Shown in pieces: positions 14,881-22,928 of a DNA stretch of 45,619 nucleotides (its first letter is position 1; the number at the start of each line of letters is the position of its first letter). The translations under genes and the position numbers were made by a program. The DNA comes from Longimicrobium sp. (lineage in GTDB: Bacteria > Gemmatimonadota > Gemmatimonadetes > Longimicrobiales > Longimicrobiaceae). The DNA is taken from positions 1 to 45,619 of the forward strand of contig NZ_DATIND010000099.1 in assembly GCF_035474595.1 (NCBI RefSeq), read 5' to 3'. The notes under the pieces were generated by a model, which saw nothing but the letters and a program-made list of their open reading frames with translations, made no database searches and was not told the DNA's origin.

Positions 14881-15742
14881 ACGTGCCGCGCAGCAGGGGT
14901 CGGATCGCCGCGGCCAGGAGGAGCGGGGGATCGTCCGGCCGCACGTCGAAGCCGTCTTCCGCGCCCCAGATGGCCGAGAGCACGGCCTGCGCGAACGCCC
15001 ACGCCCGCGCGCGGTCCACGTCGATCCCCAGACGCGCGCGGAAGATGGCCAGCCGGCGCTCCACCGCCGCGGCCGACGCGAAGAGCTCGGGCCGCTCCAC
15101 CGGGTTGCGGAGCGCGGCGCCCAGCTCGTACTCCGCCTCGCCGGCCACGCCCTTGGGGTCGATGGCGGTCCATCCGCGCCGCGCGTCGAGCAGCACGTTG
15201 TAGTGCTGCAGGTCGCCGTGCAGCAGCCGCGGCTCGCGCTGCGAGGCGCACAGCTCCCGGTAGACGCCGCGCGCGTGCCCGGCCAGGCCGCGCTCGATCC
15301 GCGTGTCGCCGGACGCCAGGTAGCGGTCGAAGCTGCGCGCCCACTCCTCCACCGTGGCGCATCCCGGCGGAGGCGGGGCGGGGGTGGAGATGCGGCCGAT
15401 GACGTCCGCCAGGATCTCCGTCGCCTCGTCGTCGCGTCCGGCGATGGCCATCCCGGCCAGCAGGGTGGCGGGGTGCAGCCGCTCCAGCAGCATCGCGCCG
15501 GGAACGTGGCCGAGCACGCGCACCATCCCGCGCCCGCCGAACGCGGCCAGCACGGCGCCCGAATCCCACTCGTCGCCCCGCCGCCGCACCAGCTTCACGA
15601 CCACGGGCTGGCCGCCGCGCGTGCCGAACGCCACGAGCGACGACTCCGTCTCGCGCGTGGAATCCGGCCGCACGCCCCACGCGCGGAGCCGCTCCTCCAT
15701 CCGCTCCGCGAGGGCGGCGTCCGGCGGGCGCGGCTCCGCCAT
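14879..15742 (-). CDS. Aminoglycoside/hydroxyurea phosphotransferase, APH(6)-like
   Basis: A 287-aa small-molecule kinase. An ATP-binding Lys lies in VVVKLV (K50). The catalytic loop is HGDLQHYNVLL (H175, D177, N182) and the metal-binding Asp is D195 in AIDPKG. The DPKGVAGEAEYELGAALRNP stretch is characteristic of the streptomycin 6-kinase/hydroxyurea phosphotransferase group. It would phosphorylate an aminoglycoside-like hydroxyl, but the natural substrate is unknown. It starts 8 bp after the DinB gene's stop, so the two are likely cotranscribed. Its stop codon is fused to a heptamer array. Confidence 0.85.
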   Translation of the reverse strand: MAEPRPPDAALAERMEERLRAWGVRPDSTRETESSLVAFGTRGGQPVVVKLVRRRGDEWDSGAVLAAFGGRGMVRVLGHVPGAMLLERLHPATLLAGMAIAGRDDEATEILADVIGRISTPAPPPPGCATVEEWARSFDRYLASGDTRIERGLAGHARGVYRELCASQREPRLLHGDLQHYNVLLDARRGWTAIDPKGVAGEAEYELGAALRNPVERPELFASAAAVERRLAIFRARLGIDVDRARAWAFAQAVLSAIWGAEDGFDVRPDDPPLLLAAAIRPLLRGT

Positions 15743-15750
15743 CTCCCCGC

Positions 15751-16257
15751 CTACTTCCCCTCGTCCGCCGTGGGGCCGTACATCTCGGGGACGGGAACGT
15801 CCACCAGGCGCAGGTACACGCCCAGCTGCGCGCGGTGATGGACCAGGTGGTTGAGGACCACGGAGCGCAGCATCTGGTAGCGGCTCTGCGTCTGGAGCAC
15901 GGCGCCGCCCCGCTTCAGCGTCCACGGCACCTGGAAGTCGTCGTCCGCGGCGTTCGCGATGGCCTCGCGGGCGGCGGCGGCGTTGCGGTCGAACTCGGCC
16001 AGCAGCGTGGCCGTGGTCTCGATCGTGTACCCGGGGAACTTCGGCCCGTCCACCGGGGCGATGTCGATCTCCGTGCGCGACATCATCATCGTGGTCCACG
16101 ACGGCAGGCGGGCCACGAGCTGCGCCAGGTGCGCCATGGGGAACGACTTGGGATGCGGCTTCCACTCGCCGCGGCCGTCCGGCACGCGCTCCAGCACGCG
16201 GCGGGTGGTGGCGAGCTCCTGGTCCAGCTCCGGCAGCAGCAGTTCGGCGATGGTCAT
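15751..16257 (-). CDS. DinB family protein
   Basis: 168 aa, a four-helix-bundle DinB/YfiT-like protein. The metal-binding triad candidates are H43 (in MAHLAQLV) and the C-terminal pair H137 and H141 (LNHLVHHRAQL). The family includes thiol-transferases that use bacillithiol or mycothiol, and uncharacterised stress proteins. It lies just upstream of the APH(6)-like kinase on the same strand. A CATCTCCAA element lies 19 nt before the ATG and no SD is evident. Confidence 0.87.
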   Translation of the reverse strand: MTIAELLLPELDQELATTRRVLERVPDGRGEWKPHPKSFPMAHLAQLVARLPSWTTMMMSRTEIDIAPVDGPKFPGYTIETTATLLAEFDRNAAAAREAIANAADDDFQVPWTLKRGGAVLQTQSRYQMLRSVVLNHLVHHRAQLGVYLRLVDVPVPEMYGPTADEGK

Positions 16258-16333
16258 CGGCGTGGGCGGGCGGTGGGTTGGAGATGCGCGGACGGCGCCA
16301 GGGTAGACCCGGCGCCGCGCCGCCGCAAGGGAG

Positions 16334-16603
16334 CTACTCGTCGGTGTCGAACACGTAGGTGTCGGACGAGGACTTCCGCTTCTTCAGGTATCCCTCGTCG
16401 CCGTTCGGCTTGCGGATCCTGTACTTCTCGCCCTTCGAGAACATCCCGGAAACGTCCTCCAGCACGTAGTTGCCCGCCAGGAAGTTGCGCGTCTCCAGCG
16501 TGCCGCCCCACGTCTCGTGCAACTCCCCCAGGTCCCTGCCGAAGTACCCGGGCGTCTGCAGGTGCAGCTTCCCGTCCTTCGCGACGATCTGGTACTCCTC
16601 CAT
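16334..16603 (-). CDS. Small hypothetical protein
   Basis: 89 aa, no signal peptide, an acidic and lysine-rich soluble protein. YQIVAKDGKLHL, a central GNYVLEDV, and GEKYRIRKPNGDEGYLKKR suggest a small beta-barrel. An SD (GGAGA) precedes the ATG. No family is recognised. It lies between a DUF4440-like lipoprotein and the DinB gene on the same strand. Confidence 0.65.
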   Translation of the reverse strand: MEEYQIVAKDGKLHLQTPGYFGRDLGELHETWGGTLETRNFLAGNYVLEDVSGMFSKGEKYRIRKPNGDEGYLKKRKSSSDTYVFDTDE

Positions 16604-16628
16604 CCGGTTCTCCGTGCGTCGAAGTGTG

Positions 16629-17117
16629 TCAGCCGCGGACCGACGGGTCGTCGCGGTTCACGGCCGGCTCGCGGTCCTCGCGCCAGACGTGGTAGAGGAT
16701 GCTCCAGCGGCCGTCGCGCTCGCGGCCGAACACCATGAAGTACGTGCCCGAGCCCAGCAGCCGGGCGTCTCCGCGGGCGCGCGCCTGCCACGTGCCCTGC
16801 AGGTGCCCCGCCGGCCCGGCCATGCGCTGGTGCAGCGGGGACAGGCGCAGCGTGCGGTCCTCCATCAGGTGCCCCACGGTGCCGCGCGCGGCCACCTGCC
16901 CGCCGGTCAGCACCGTCCCGGACGGCGTCACCAGCACCGCGTCGGGCGCGTAGAGCGAGACGAGCGCCGCGGTGTCGGCGCGGTTGAAGGCGTCCTGCCA
17001 CGCCTGCCGCAGCTCCGCCGGCGACCCGGGCGAGGTGGCGGGGCGGGCGGCCGGATGGCAGGCGGAGACGAACACGGACGCGAGCGCGGCGAGCTGCCGG
17101 ATGTGGAGCCGGGACAT
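16629..17117 (-). CDS. SnoaL/DUF4440-like lipoprotein
   Basis: 162 aa with a type II signal peptide (MSRLHIRQLAALASVFVSAC). The mature domain has the NTF2-like pattern of DUF4440 proteins: LRQAWQDAFNRADTAALVSLYAPDAVLVTPSG, then a C-terminal block with SGTYFMVFGRERDGRWSILYHVWRED. NTF2-fold proteins of this type bind small ligands or act as immunity-like or enzymatic accessory domains; the specific role is unknown. CATCTCCATC lies 17 nt before the ATG. Confidence 0.82.
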   Translation of the reverse strand: MSRLHIRQLAALASVFVSACHPAARPATSPGSPAELRQAWQDAFNRADTAALVSLYAPDAVLVTPSGTVLTGGQVAARGTVGHLMEDRTLRLSPLHQRMAGPAGHLQGTWQARARGDARLLGSGTYFMVFGRERDGRWSILYHVWREDREPAVNRDDPSVRG

Positions 17118-17319
17118 CGTTTCGGGATTCGGGAGATGGAGATGCGGCGCGGAGGCCAATGCCGCCGCGCGTTCGGCCGGAGACTGCAACGCGCCGGCCC
17201 CGCCATCTCTGCCCGGCGACCCCCCGGCCGGCGCGATGAACGTACGTTCCCCCGGAGCCTTCCGAAACGGTGCTTGTCGTGCGCTGTCGCTAACTTCTAC
17301 GCGCTATTCCTGATGACGT

Positions 17320-17494
17320 CATCCTGAGTCGAACACCGCGCTGCGCGCGACCACGATGGATGAAAGGGGGAGGCGTCCTCCAGAGCGGAACCGGCTGCCG
17401 AGCCGAACAGCCTCGCGCAGTTTGCGACGCTTCCCGTAGTTGTTGCTGCGACTTTAGTCGCCGGTGACCGGCTGCACGCGGAACTTTCCATTCA
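17320..17494 (-). repeat. About 165-bp dispersed repeat, copy 2 (inverted)
   Basis: The reverse complement aligns with 12793-12955. It contains a perfect GCGACT-TT-AGTCGC hairpin at 17448-17461, and CGCGCAGTTTGCGA, GTTGTTGC and GGAACTTTCCA blocks shared with copy 1. Confidence 0.82.
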
Positions 17495-17527
17495 GGCCGG
17501 CCAAGCCACAACCTGCATCCACACCGT

Positions 17528-17578
17528 AAGTTGCAGGCCGAAGGATCTATCGCCGGTCGCGCACGTGATTCGCCGAGA
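17528..17578 (-). repeat. Repeat shared with 45008-45060 (inverted)
   Basis: TTGCAGGCCGAAGGATC and CACGTGATTCG occur here and, reverse-complemented, at 45008-45056. It directly adjoins the larger 17.3-kb repeat, and a CATCCTGAG block at about 17321 also recurs near 45080. The spacer is therefore a mosaic of dispersed elements. Confidence 0.75.
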
Positions 17579-17600
17579 CGCGCCGATTTCCCGCATCCCG

Positions 17601-18479
17601 CTACCCATCTCCATCTTCCACCGATTTCGCCGCCAATTCACGCAGACAGCGGGCGATCTCGCCGCGGCCCAGGTGCTCGGCCCAATCGAGCGGCGTTCCG
17701 TCGTAGACGCGGTCGCGGGCGTCGAGGGGGGCGCCGGCCTCGACGAGCACCTTCACCGCGCCGAGCGAGCCGGAGTCGACCGCGTGGTGCAGGGGCGTGG
17801 CATGGGGATGGATCGCGGTGGCGTACGCCCTGACGTCGGCGCCGAGTCCGATGAGCGTCGCCAGCGCGCCCGCGTTCCCGTTCAGCGCCGCGGCGGCGAA
17901 CGCGATCTGGCGGTCCTCCGCGGTCGCATCCGCCGCGAGGCGCGCCGCGTCGTCCGCGCGGTCCAGGCAGAGCGCGGCCGCGAGCGTCAGCCTCCCTCCG
18001 CGCTCGACCAGGTGCGCCGCCGCGGCCAGGTTCCGCGCGGAGAGCGCGCCGTAGCCATCGCCGGGGTTCGCGCCCGCGTCGATCAGCGCGTCCATCAGCT
18101 CCGTCTGCATGCCGCAATCGCGGGGGACGCGCCCCGTCACCACCAGCGCGAGCGCGTAGTCGAGCTGCGCCTGCAGCTCCGGCGCCTCCTCGCGCTTCGC
18201 CGCGGTGGCGATCGTCCGCGCGACCTCGGCGATGTTGGCGGGAAGGCTCCCGATGCGGATCGGGTTGTCCGCCACGAACCAGAGCAGGTACGGCGCGCGG
18301 AAGTAGCCCTCCAGCGCGCCGTTCACCCTGTCGCGCAGCCAGTCGCCGGGCGCGGTGAGGCGCTCGCGCACCAGCGCCGGATGCGCGGCGAGAAGGCGCT
18401 CCAGCGCGCCCGTGTCGCCGGCGTCGATCGCGCCGGCTGCCTCGCGAAAGAGCGTGTCGAGAGATGCGGAATCGTCCAT
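17601..18479 (-). CDS. Ankyrin-repeat protein
   Basis: 292 aa, no signal peptide, so probably cytoplasmic. The C-terminal half has ankyrin repeats, including the consensus-like ATPLHHAVDSGSLGAVKVLVEAGAPLDARD and GTPLDWAEHLGR. The N-terminal half is helical, with DTGALERLLAAHPALVRERL resembling a degenerate first repeat. Such proteins mediate protein-protein contacts. A good GGAGGG SD precedes the ATG. The gene is isolated on the minus strand upstream of repeat-rich sequence. Confidence 0.85.
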   Translation of the reverse strand: MDDSASLDTLFREAAGAIDAGDTGALERLLAAHPALVRERLTAPGDWLRDRVNGALEGYFRAPYLLWFVADNPIRIGSLPANIAEVARTIATAAKREEAPELQAQLDYALALVVTGRVPRDCGMQTELMDALIDAGANPGDGYGALSARNLAAAAHLVERGGRLTLAAALCLDRADDAARLAADATAEDRQIAFAAAALNGNAGALATLIGLGADVRAYATAIHPHATPLHHAVDSGSLGAVKVLVEAGAPLDARDRVYDGTPLDWAEHLGRGEIARCLRELAAKSVEDGDG

Positions 18480-18500
18480 CAACCCTCCTGACTTGCAGGA

Positions 18501-18558
18501 ATCACACGGGGAATCGGGGGGAACGGAGGATGGATCTTCTCCGTCTCCTCCGTGTGAT
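18501..18558. repeat. Nested hairpin between ankyrin and DUF1330 genes
   Basis: The outer arms are ATCACACGG (18501-18509) and CCGTGTGAT (18550-18558); the inner arms are ACGGAG (18523-18528) and CTCCGT (18539-18544). It belongs to a loose family of CGGAG/CTCCG hairpins also seen at 24014-24054 and 31995-32029. Confidence 0.65.
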
Positions 18559-18592
18559 CCAACCAGGGGAATGGCGGCGGAGATGCTTCCCG

Positions 18593-18913
18593 TCACTCCG
18601 GGATGCGCGCCGCGCCGGTGATGTCCTCGCCGGGGACGAGCACGAACTCGCAGCGCGCGCCGGCCAGACGGCTCTCGCGGTACGGGCGGTACTCGTCGCT
18701 CTCGTAGAACGCCATCGCCGCCTCGCGCGACGGCCATTCGGTCAGCACGAGCACCTGCGGGGCGGCGCGCTCGCCCTCCATCTTCTCCAGCCGCGAGGTG
18801 CGGGCCAGGTACCGCCCGCCGAACCGCTCGATCATCGGCGTCACGTCCTGCACGTACGCCGCGATCCAGCCGCGGTCGGTCACGTCCATCTCCACGATCG
18901 CATAATGCTTCAC
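18593..18913 (-). CDS. DUF1330 family protein
   Basis: 106 aa, a dimeric alpha-beta barrel-like fold typical of DUF1330 (about 95 aa). It starts YAIVEMDVTDRGW, with FGGRYLARTSRLEKMEGE, LVLTEWPSREAAMAFYESDEYRPYRESR. The start is GTG after a GGGAG SD. Family function is unestablished. It lies upstream of the ankyrin-repeat gene on the same strand. Confidence 0.88.
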   Translation of the reverse strand: MKHYAIVEMDVTDRGWIAAYVQDVTPMIERFGGRYLARTSRLEKMEGERAAPQVLVLTEWPSREAAMAFYESDEYRPYRESRLAGARCEFVLVPGEDITGAARIPE

Positions 18914-19121
18914 GGAATCTCCCGGTGATGCCGATCCAGAGCCGTTGGAAGTGCGGAGGAGACGCGCAAAGTCCGGATGCGGCGCGGCGGGAGCAAGCGA
19001 CTCGATCGACTCTCTTGCCCTCCGCGAGCCCCGGAAGTAGACTGTGTGCTCCCGAAAAAATCCCGAACAGCCATCCGGCTGCGGGACGCGCAGGGCTCAC
19101 CCTCACCACGCGAGGCCAGCC

Positions 19122-19604
19122 GTGTCGACCGAATCCGCCGCACCCGCCGTGTTCATCACCCCCGAGGCGCTGCTGGAGCACTGGCAGGGCCACCGCCGCC
19201 TGACCCGGCGGGTGATCGAGCTCTTCCCGGACCACGAGCTCTTCACCTTCTCCGTCGGCGGCATGCGCCCGTTCGGCGCGATCGCGCTGGAGATGCTGAG
19301 CATGGCCATGCCGATGGTGCGCGGCGTGGCGACCGGCGAGTGGGACACGTCGTTCGACCGCGACCCGATCCCCAAGGACGAGATCCTGCGCCGGTGGGAC
19401 GAGAGCACCGATCAGATGAACGCCGCGTGGGCGCAGATCCCGCCGGAGCGCTTCCACGAGCAGATGACCGCGTTCGGCCAGTACCCCGGCGTCGCGCACG
19501 ACCTGCTGCTCTACGTGATCGACAACGAGATCCACCACCGCGGGCAGGGCTACGTCTACCTGCGCGCCCTCGGCATCGAGCCGCCCCCGTTCTGGGAGCG
19601 GTAG
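19122..19604 (+). CDS. DinB family protein (second copy)
   Basis: 160 aa starting with GTG after GAGG. A helical DinB-like protein with FITPEALLEHWQGHRRLTRRVIE at the start and the family's C-terminal His pattern (LYVIDNEIHHRGQGYVYLRALG) holding the metal-ligand candidates. An acidic loop follows residue 70. It is only distantly similar to the DinB protein at 15.8-16.3 kb. A stand-alone plus-strand gene with a terminator directly downstream. Confidence 0.87.
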   Translation: MSTESAAPAVFITPEALLEHWQGHRRLTRRVIELFPDHELFTFSVGGMRPFGAIALEMLSMAMPMVRGVATGEWDTSFDRDPIPKDEILRRWDESTDQMNAAWAQIPPERFHEQMTAFGQYPGVAHDLLLYVIDNEIHHRGQGYVYLRALGIEPPPFWER

Positions 19605-19622
19605 ATCACCGCAGAACGACGA

Positions 19623-19653
19623 AACCGCCCGGAGCGCATTGCCCCGGGCGGTT
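19623..19653. terminator. Bidirectional hairpin terminator
   Basis: A perfect 10-bp stem, AACCGCCCGG/CCGGGCGGTT, with an 11-nt loop. It is flanked by AAA on one side and TT on the other and lies between convergent genes ending at 19604 (+) and 19681 (-). Confidence 0.8.
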
Positions 19654-19680
19654 CCTCGCCCCACGGTCCCCGCGGGCGGC

Positions 19681-21123
19681 TCACGGCCCGGCCGGCACCG
19701 GCTTTCCGGTGATGTCGACCGGCGCCGGGCGGATCCCGGGCGAAAAGTCCGGCAGCGGGTTGGGCGAGGCGCCGGGAATCCCCTCTTTCTTCATCTTCGC
19801 GATCGAGGCCAGCTGCTCGTCCAGCGCGGCGTAGAGCGCGACCAGCGCGTCGGTCAGCGCCTTCTCGCGATCGTCCACCAGCCCGGCGAGCTTTCCGGCC
19901 TTGAAGGTGGTCAGCGCGTCGCCGCGCAGGCCGCTCTGCAGCCTGCTCCGCACCGCCGCGGCGTACCGCTTCGCCACCTTCCCGGCAGGGGTGGCCGTGC
20001 CGCCGACCACGGTGGAGGCCTCGGTGTTGGTGAACTTCTCGTTCACCAGGAACTCGTAGAGCTCGTCGTCGCTGCTGTGCCTGGCCGCGCGTGACTCGTC
20101 GAATCCGGGCACCGCCCGCAGCCCGGCCCGCAGCGACTGGATCGCGCTGATCACCGCCGCCTTCTTCGGCGAGGTCCCGGTGGCCGCCAGCAGCGCCGGG
20201 TCGGACGCCATCTCCATCTGCTGGGCGTAGCGGCGGAACGTGTCGCCGCGCTCGCTCTCGGGCAGCTGCCGGTCCAGGATGATGCGCGCGTGCACCAGCT
20301 CGTGGAAGATGGTGGTCACTCCGTCGCCCGCCATGTTCGACGGGAAGGTCATGCGGATGTCGTGGTTGACCGTCTGTGACGGCGGCGTCCCGGTGGTGGA
20401 CACGGCCTCCACCGTCTCGGCGTCGTTGCCCATCAGCAGGGTGGCCTCGATCGACTGCTGCTGGATGTTGAACTGGAGATTGAAGACGTGCTTCGCGCCG
20501 CCGACCGTCGCCTCGCGGATGCGGGCCTTCCCGTTCCCCGAGTCGGGGATCAGCCTGGCCAGGGCGGTGATGTCGTCGTGGCCCTTTTCCGCGATCTGGC
20601 GCTTGATCTGCGGGATGGTCAGGGTGACGCCCTTGCGGTGGACGGCGGGCGCGGCGGCCCGCAGCGGCCCCGCCGGGCGGCCCGCCGCCACCCGCGACGC
20701 CGCGCCGTCCGCCGCGCGCTCCGCCGCGCCGTCGGGCCGGCCCGGCACCGCCGGGGCGCCGGGTGCGCGCCCGCCGGTCTGCACCACGTGCGCCAGCTCG
20801 TGGGCCAGCAGCCGCTCCCCGGCCGCCGTGTGAGGCGCGTACTGGCCGCGTGCGAACACGATGCTGGACCCGGCCGCGTAGGCCAGCGCGCCCGCCGAAG
20901 CCGCCGCGCGCGCCCCTTCGTCGCCCGCGTGGATGCGCACCCGCGCGAAGTCGTGGCCGAAGCGCCGCTCCATGGAGGCACGCACCGGGGGCGCCAGCGG
21001 CTGGCCGGGCCCGCGCGGCGCCCAGTCCGAACGCGGCGGGGTCGCGGACTGCGTACGCGCGGGCGCGGGCGCGGGCGGCGCTGCATCGCGCGGGGTCCGG
21101 GCCTGCTTCGGGGCGAACGGCAT
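19681..21123 (-). CDS. DUF4157 protein with a second zincin-like HExxH motif
   Basis: 480 aa. After a proline-rich, disordered 45-residue lead-in, the DUF4157 domain runs from about residue 45 (SMERRFGHDFARVRIHAGDEG) to 118, with the metalloprotease-like HELAH at 108-112 in LLAHELAHVVQTGG. A variable Ala/Arg-rich linker follows. A second domain starts at about 165 and contains another HExxH, HELVH (274-278, in TTIFHELVHARIILD), and continues as a helical region to the C-terminus. DUF4157 domains are frequently found on cargo of extracellular contractile injection systems and in polymorphic-toxin-like proteins, so this may be an effector or an autoprocessing enzyme. No injection-system genes are nearby. 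A GGGAGG SD fixes the start. Confidence 0.85.
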   Translation of the reverse strand: MPFAPKQARTPRDAAPPAPAPARTQSATPPRSDWAPRGPGQPLAPPVRASMERRFGHDFARVRIHAGDEGARAAASAGALAYAAGSSIVFARGQYAPHTAAGERLLAHELAHVVQTGGRAPGAPAVPGRPDGAAERAADGAASRVAAGRPAGPLRAAAPAVHRKGVTLTIPQIKRQIAEKGHDDITALARLIPDSGNGKARIREATVGGAKHVFNLQFNIQQQSIEATLLMGNDAETVEAVSTTGTPPSQTVNHDIRMTFPSNMAGDGVTTIFHELVHARIILDRQLPESERGDTFRRYAQQMEMASDPALLAATGTSPKKAAVISAIQSLRAGLRAVPGFDESRAARHSSDDELYEFLVNEKFTNTEASTVVGGTATPAGKVAKRYAAAVRSRLQSGLRGDALTTFKAGKLAGLVDDREKALTDALVALYAALDEQLASIAKMKKEGIPGASPNPLPDFSPGIRPAPVDITGKPVPAGP

Positions 21124-21236
21124 CGGAATCCTCCCTGGCGGCGCGGAGTGCGCCGGCCGGCTTCGTGGCGAAGGAACCGGGTCGCGCCGCCGCCCGGGTT
21201 CCCGGACGCGGCGCGGCCCCGTCGCTTGCGAGCGGA

Positions 21237-22649
21237 CTACCGCACCAGCACGCGGTATCCGTGCGCGGGGATGTCGAGGGTTCCCGACGCGGCGAGGGCA
21301 ACGGGGGCCCTGCCGAACCAGTCGGTGTAGGTGCCCGGCCGCGGCAGGTCCTGGTAGGTGGCGTGCGCGGCCAGGTCGCCGAAGTTCACGGCCACCAGCA
21401 CGGTGTTCGTGCCCTGCGTGCGGGTGAAGGCGTAGACGCGCTCGCCCGCGTCGGTGCGGAGCGCCGTCTGCGGGGCGCCCCAGCCGCCGTTGGCCAGCGC
21501 CGGCTGCGTGTGCTTCAGCTCGAACATCGCGCGGTAGAAGTCGGCCAGCGACGGGCCGCTCCAGTCCACCGTGTCCTTGTCGAAGAAGCGCAGCCGCTTG
21601 CGCAGGCTGGCCTCCTGGCCGGTGTACAGCAGCGGCATGGAGTTCTGGGCGGTGGCGCTCAGCACGAACGCGGGCACGTGGTTGGCGCCCATGCGCTCGA
21701 ACTCGGTGCCGTTCCAGCTGTTCTCGTCGTGGTTGCTGGTGAAGTACATCCGGATGGCGTCGCGCGGAAAGCGCTGCGCCTGCCGCGCGAAGTAGCCGTC
21801 CAGCTCGCCGGTGCCCTTCTTCCCCTGCGCGATCTCGTTCAGCAGGTGGTGCAGCTCCCAGCCGTAGGTGGCGTCGAAGGCGGTGTGCATCTCCGGGCTC
21901 TCGGCCTCGGCCAGCAGGAACAGGTCCGGCTTCGCCGCCTTCAGCGCGGCGCGCGCCTGCATCCAGAAGTCCATCGGCACGCCGCCGGCCACGTCGCAGC
22001 GGAAGCCGTCCAGCCCCATGGTGTCCAGCCACCAGCGCATGTCGGCGAGCATCGCCTGGCGCATGGCGGGCCTGTCGTAGTCCAGCTCCGCCACGTCGGT
22101 CCAGTCGGTCTCGCGCCCCTCGTTGTCGCGCGCGTTGGAGATGGTGCCGTCGGCGCGGTGCACGTACCAGTCGGGGTGCGCCGTGATCCAGCCGTGGTCG
22201 AACGCGGTGTGGTTGGCCACCCAGTCCAGCACCACCTTCATCCCCTGCCGGTGCGCGGCCTCCACGAAGCGCTTGAAGTCCGCGTCGCTGCCGTACTCGG
22301 GGTTCACGGCGGTGTAGTTGGAGATGGAGTAGTAGCTCCCCAGCGACCCCTTGCGGTTCTTCACCCCGATGGGCTGGATGGGCATCAGCCAGAGGACGTC
22401 CACGCCCATGGCCTTCAGCCGCGGCAGGTGCCGCTCAAGCGCGGCGAAGGTGCCCTCGGGGGTGTACTGCCGCACGTTCACCTCGTACATCACCGCGTTG
22501 CGCGCCCACGCCGGGTGCGAGCCGGCATCCGCGCTCGCCGTCATCCCCGCGGCGGCGGGCGCCATCGCCGAGCCGTGGGTCGCGGCGTTCGGCGCCGCGC
22601 ACGCGCCCAGCGCGAGGAGGGCGGTCAGGAGAAAGGACGTTCGTCTCAT
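21237..22649 (-). CDS. GH13 alpha-amylase-family glycoside hydrolase, lipoprotein
   Basis: 470 aa with a lipobox (LGAC, Cys17), so a surface or periplasmic lipoprotein. The GH13 catalytic residues are D219 in GFRCDV (beta-4), E248 in LLAEAE (beta-5) and D308 in SNHDEN (beta-7). DWVANHTAFDH is the conserved region I. It is shorter than classical alpha-amylases and lacks an evident carbohydrate-binding domain, resembling maltodextrin/cyclomaltodextrinase-like enzymes. It would cut alpha-1,4 glucans. It diverges from the neighbouring lipase gene. Confidence 0.93.
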   Translation of the reverse strand: MRRTSFLLTALLALGACAAPNAATHGSAMAPAAAGMTASADAGSHPAWARNAVMYEVNVRQYTPEGTFAALERHLPRLKAMGVDVLWLMPIQPIGVKNRKGSLGSYYSISNYTAVNPEYGSDADFKRFVEAAHRQGMKVVLDWVANHTAFDHGWITAHPDWYVHRADGTISNARDNEGRETDWTDVAELDYDRPAMRQAMLADMRWWLDTMGLDGFRCDVAGGVPMDFWMQARAALKAAKPDLFLLAEAESPEMHTAFDATYGWELHHLLNEIAQGKKGTGELDGYFARQAQRFPRDAIRMYFTSNHDENSWNGTEFERMGANHVPAFVLSATAQNSMPLLYTGQEASLRKRLRFFDKDTVDWSGPSLADFYRAMFELKHTQPALANGGWGAPQTALRTDAGERVYAFTRTQGTNTVLVAVNFGDLAAHATYQDLPRPGTYTDWFGRAPVALAASGTLDIPAHGYRVLVR

Positions 22650-22765
22650 CGGCGCATGCGGATTCGCGGGTTCGGTCAGTCGAGGGTTCGTGTTAAGTCT
22701 ACGTCCGTCCGCGCCGGACGCCAGACTTGGCGGGGTGATCGGCGAGTCGGATGGAATGATCATCC

Positions 22766-22793
22766 TTGACTCCGGCGGCGGGCGGCTTATCGT
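22766..22793 (+). promoter_or_regulatory. Putative promoter of the lipase gene
   Basis: TTGACT (22766-22771), a 16-bp spacer and TATCGT (22788-22793) form a plausible sigma70 promoter pointing at the lipase gene. The palindrome TGATACG-GATTTA-CGTATCA begins at 22804, around the expected start of transcription. Confidence 0.4.
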
Positions 22794-22803
22794 GGTAGAT
22801 AAC

Positions 22804-22823
22804 TGATACGGATTTACGTATCA
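22804..22823. promoter_or_regulatory. Putative operator palindrome
   Basis: A perfect 7-bp inverted repeat, TGATACG/CGTATCA, with a 6-bp spacer, typical in size of a dimeric regulator's binding site. It overlaps the predicted transcription start of the lipase gene, in the divergent GH13/lipase spacer. Confidence 0.4.
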
Positions 22824-22928
22824 GGTGTTTCGTCGCCCCTCTTGCGCAGGGGTGCGAAGCGATTGTCGCCCTTGTGCTTGCGCGGGAACATCCTGCGTGC
22901 GCATCGCCCTTTCATGATGGAGGTCCCC

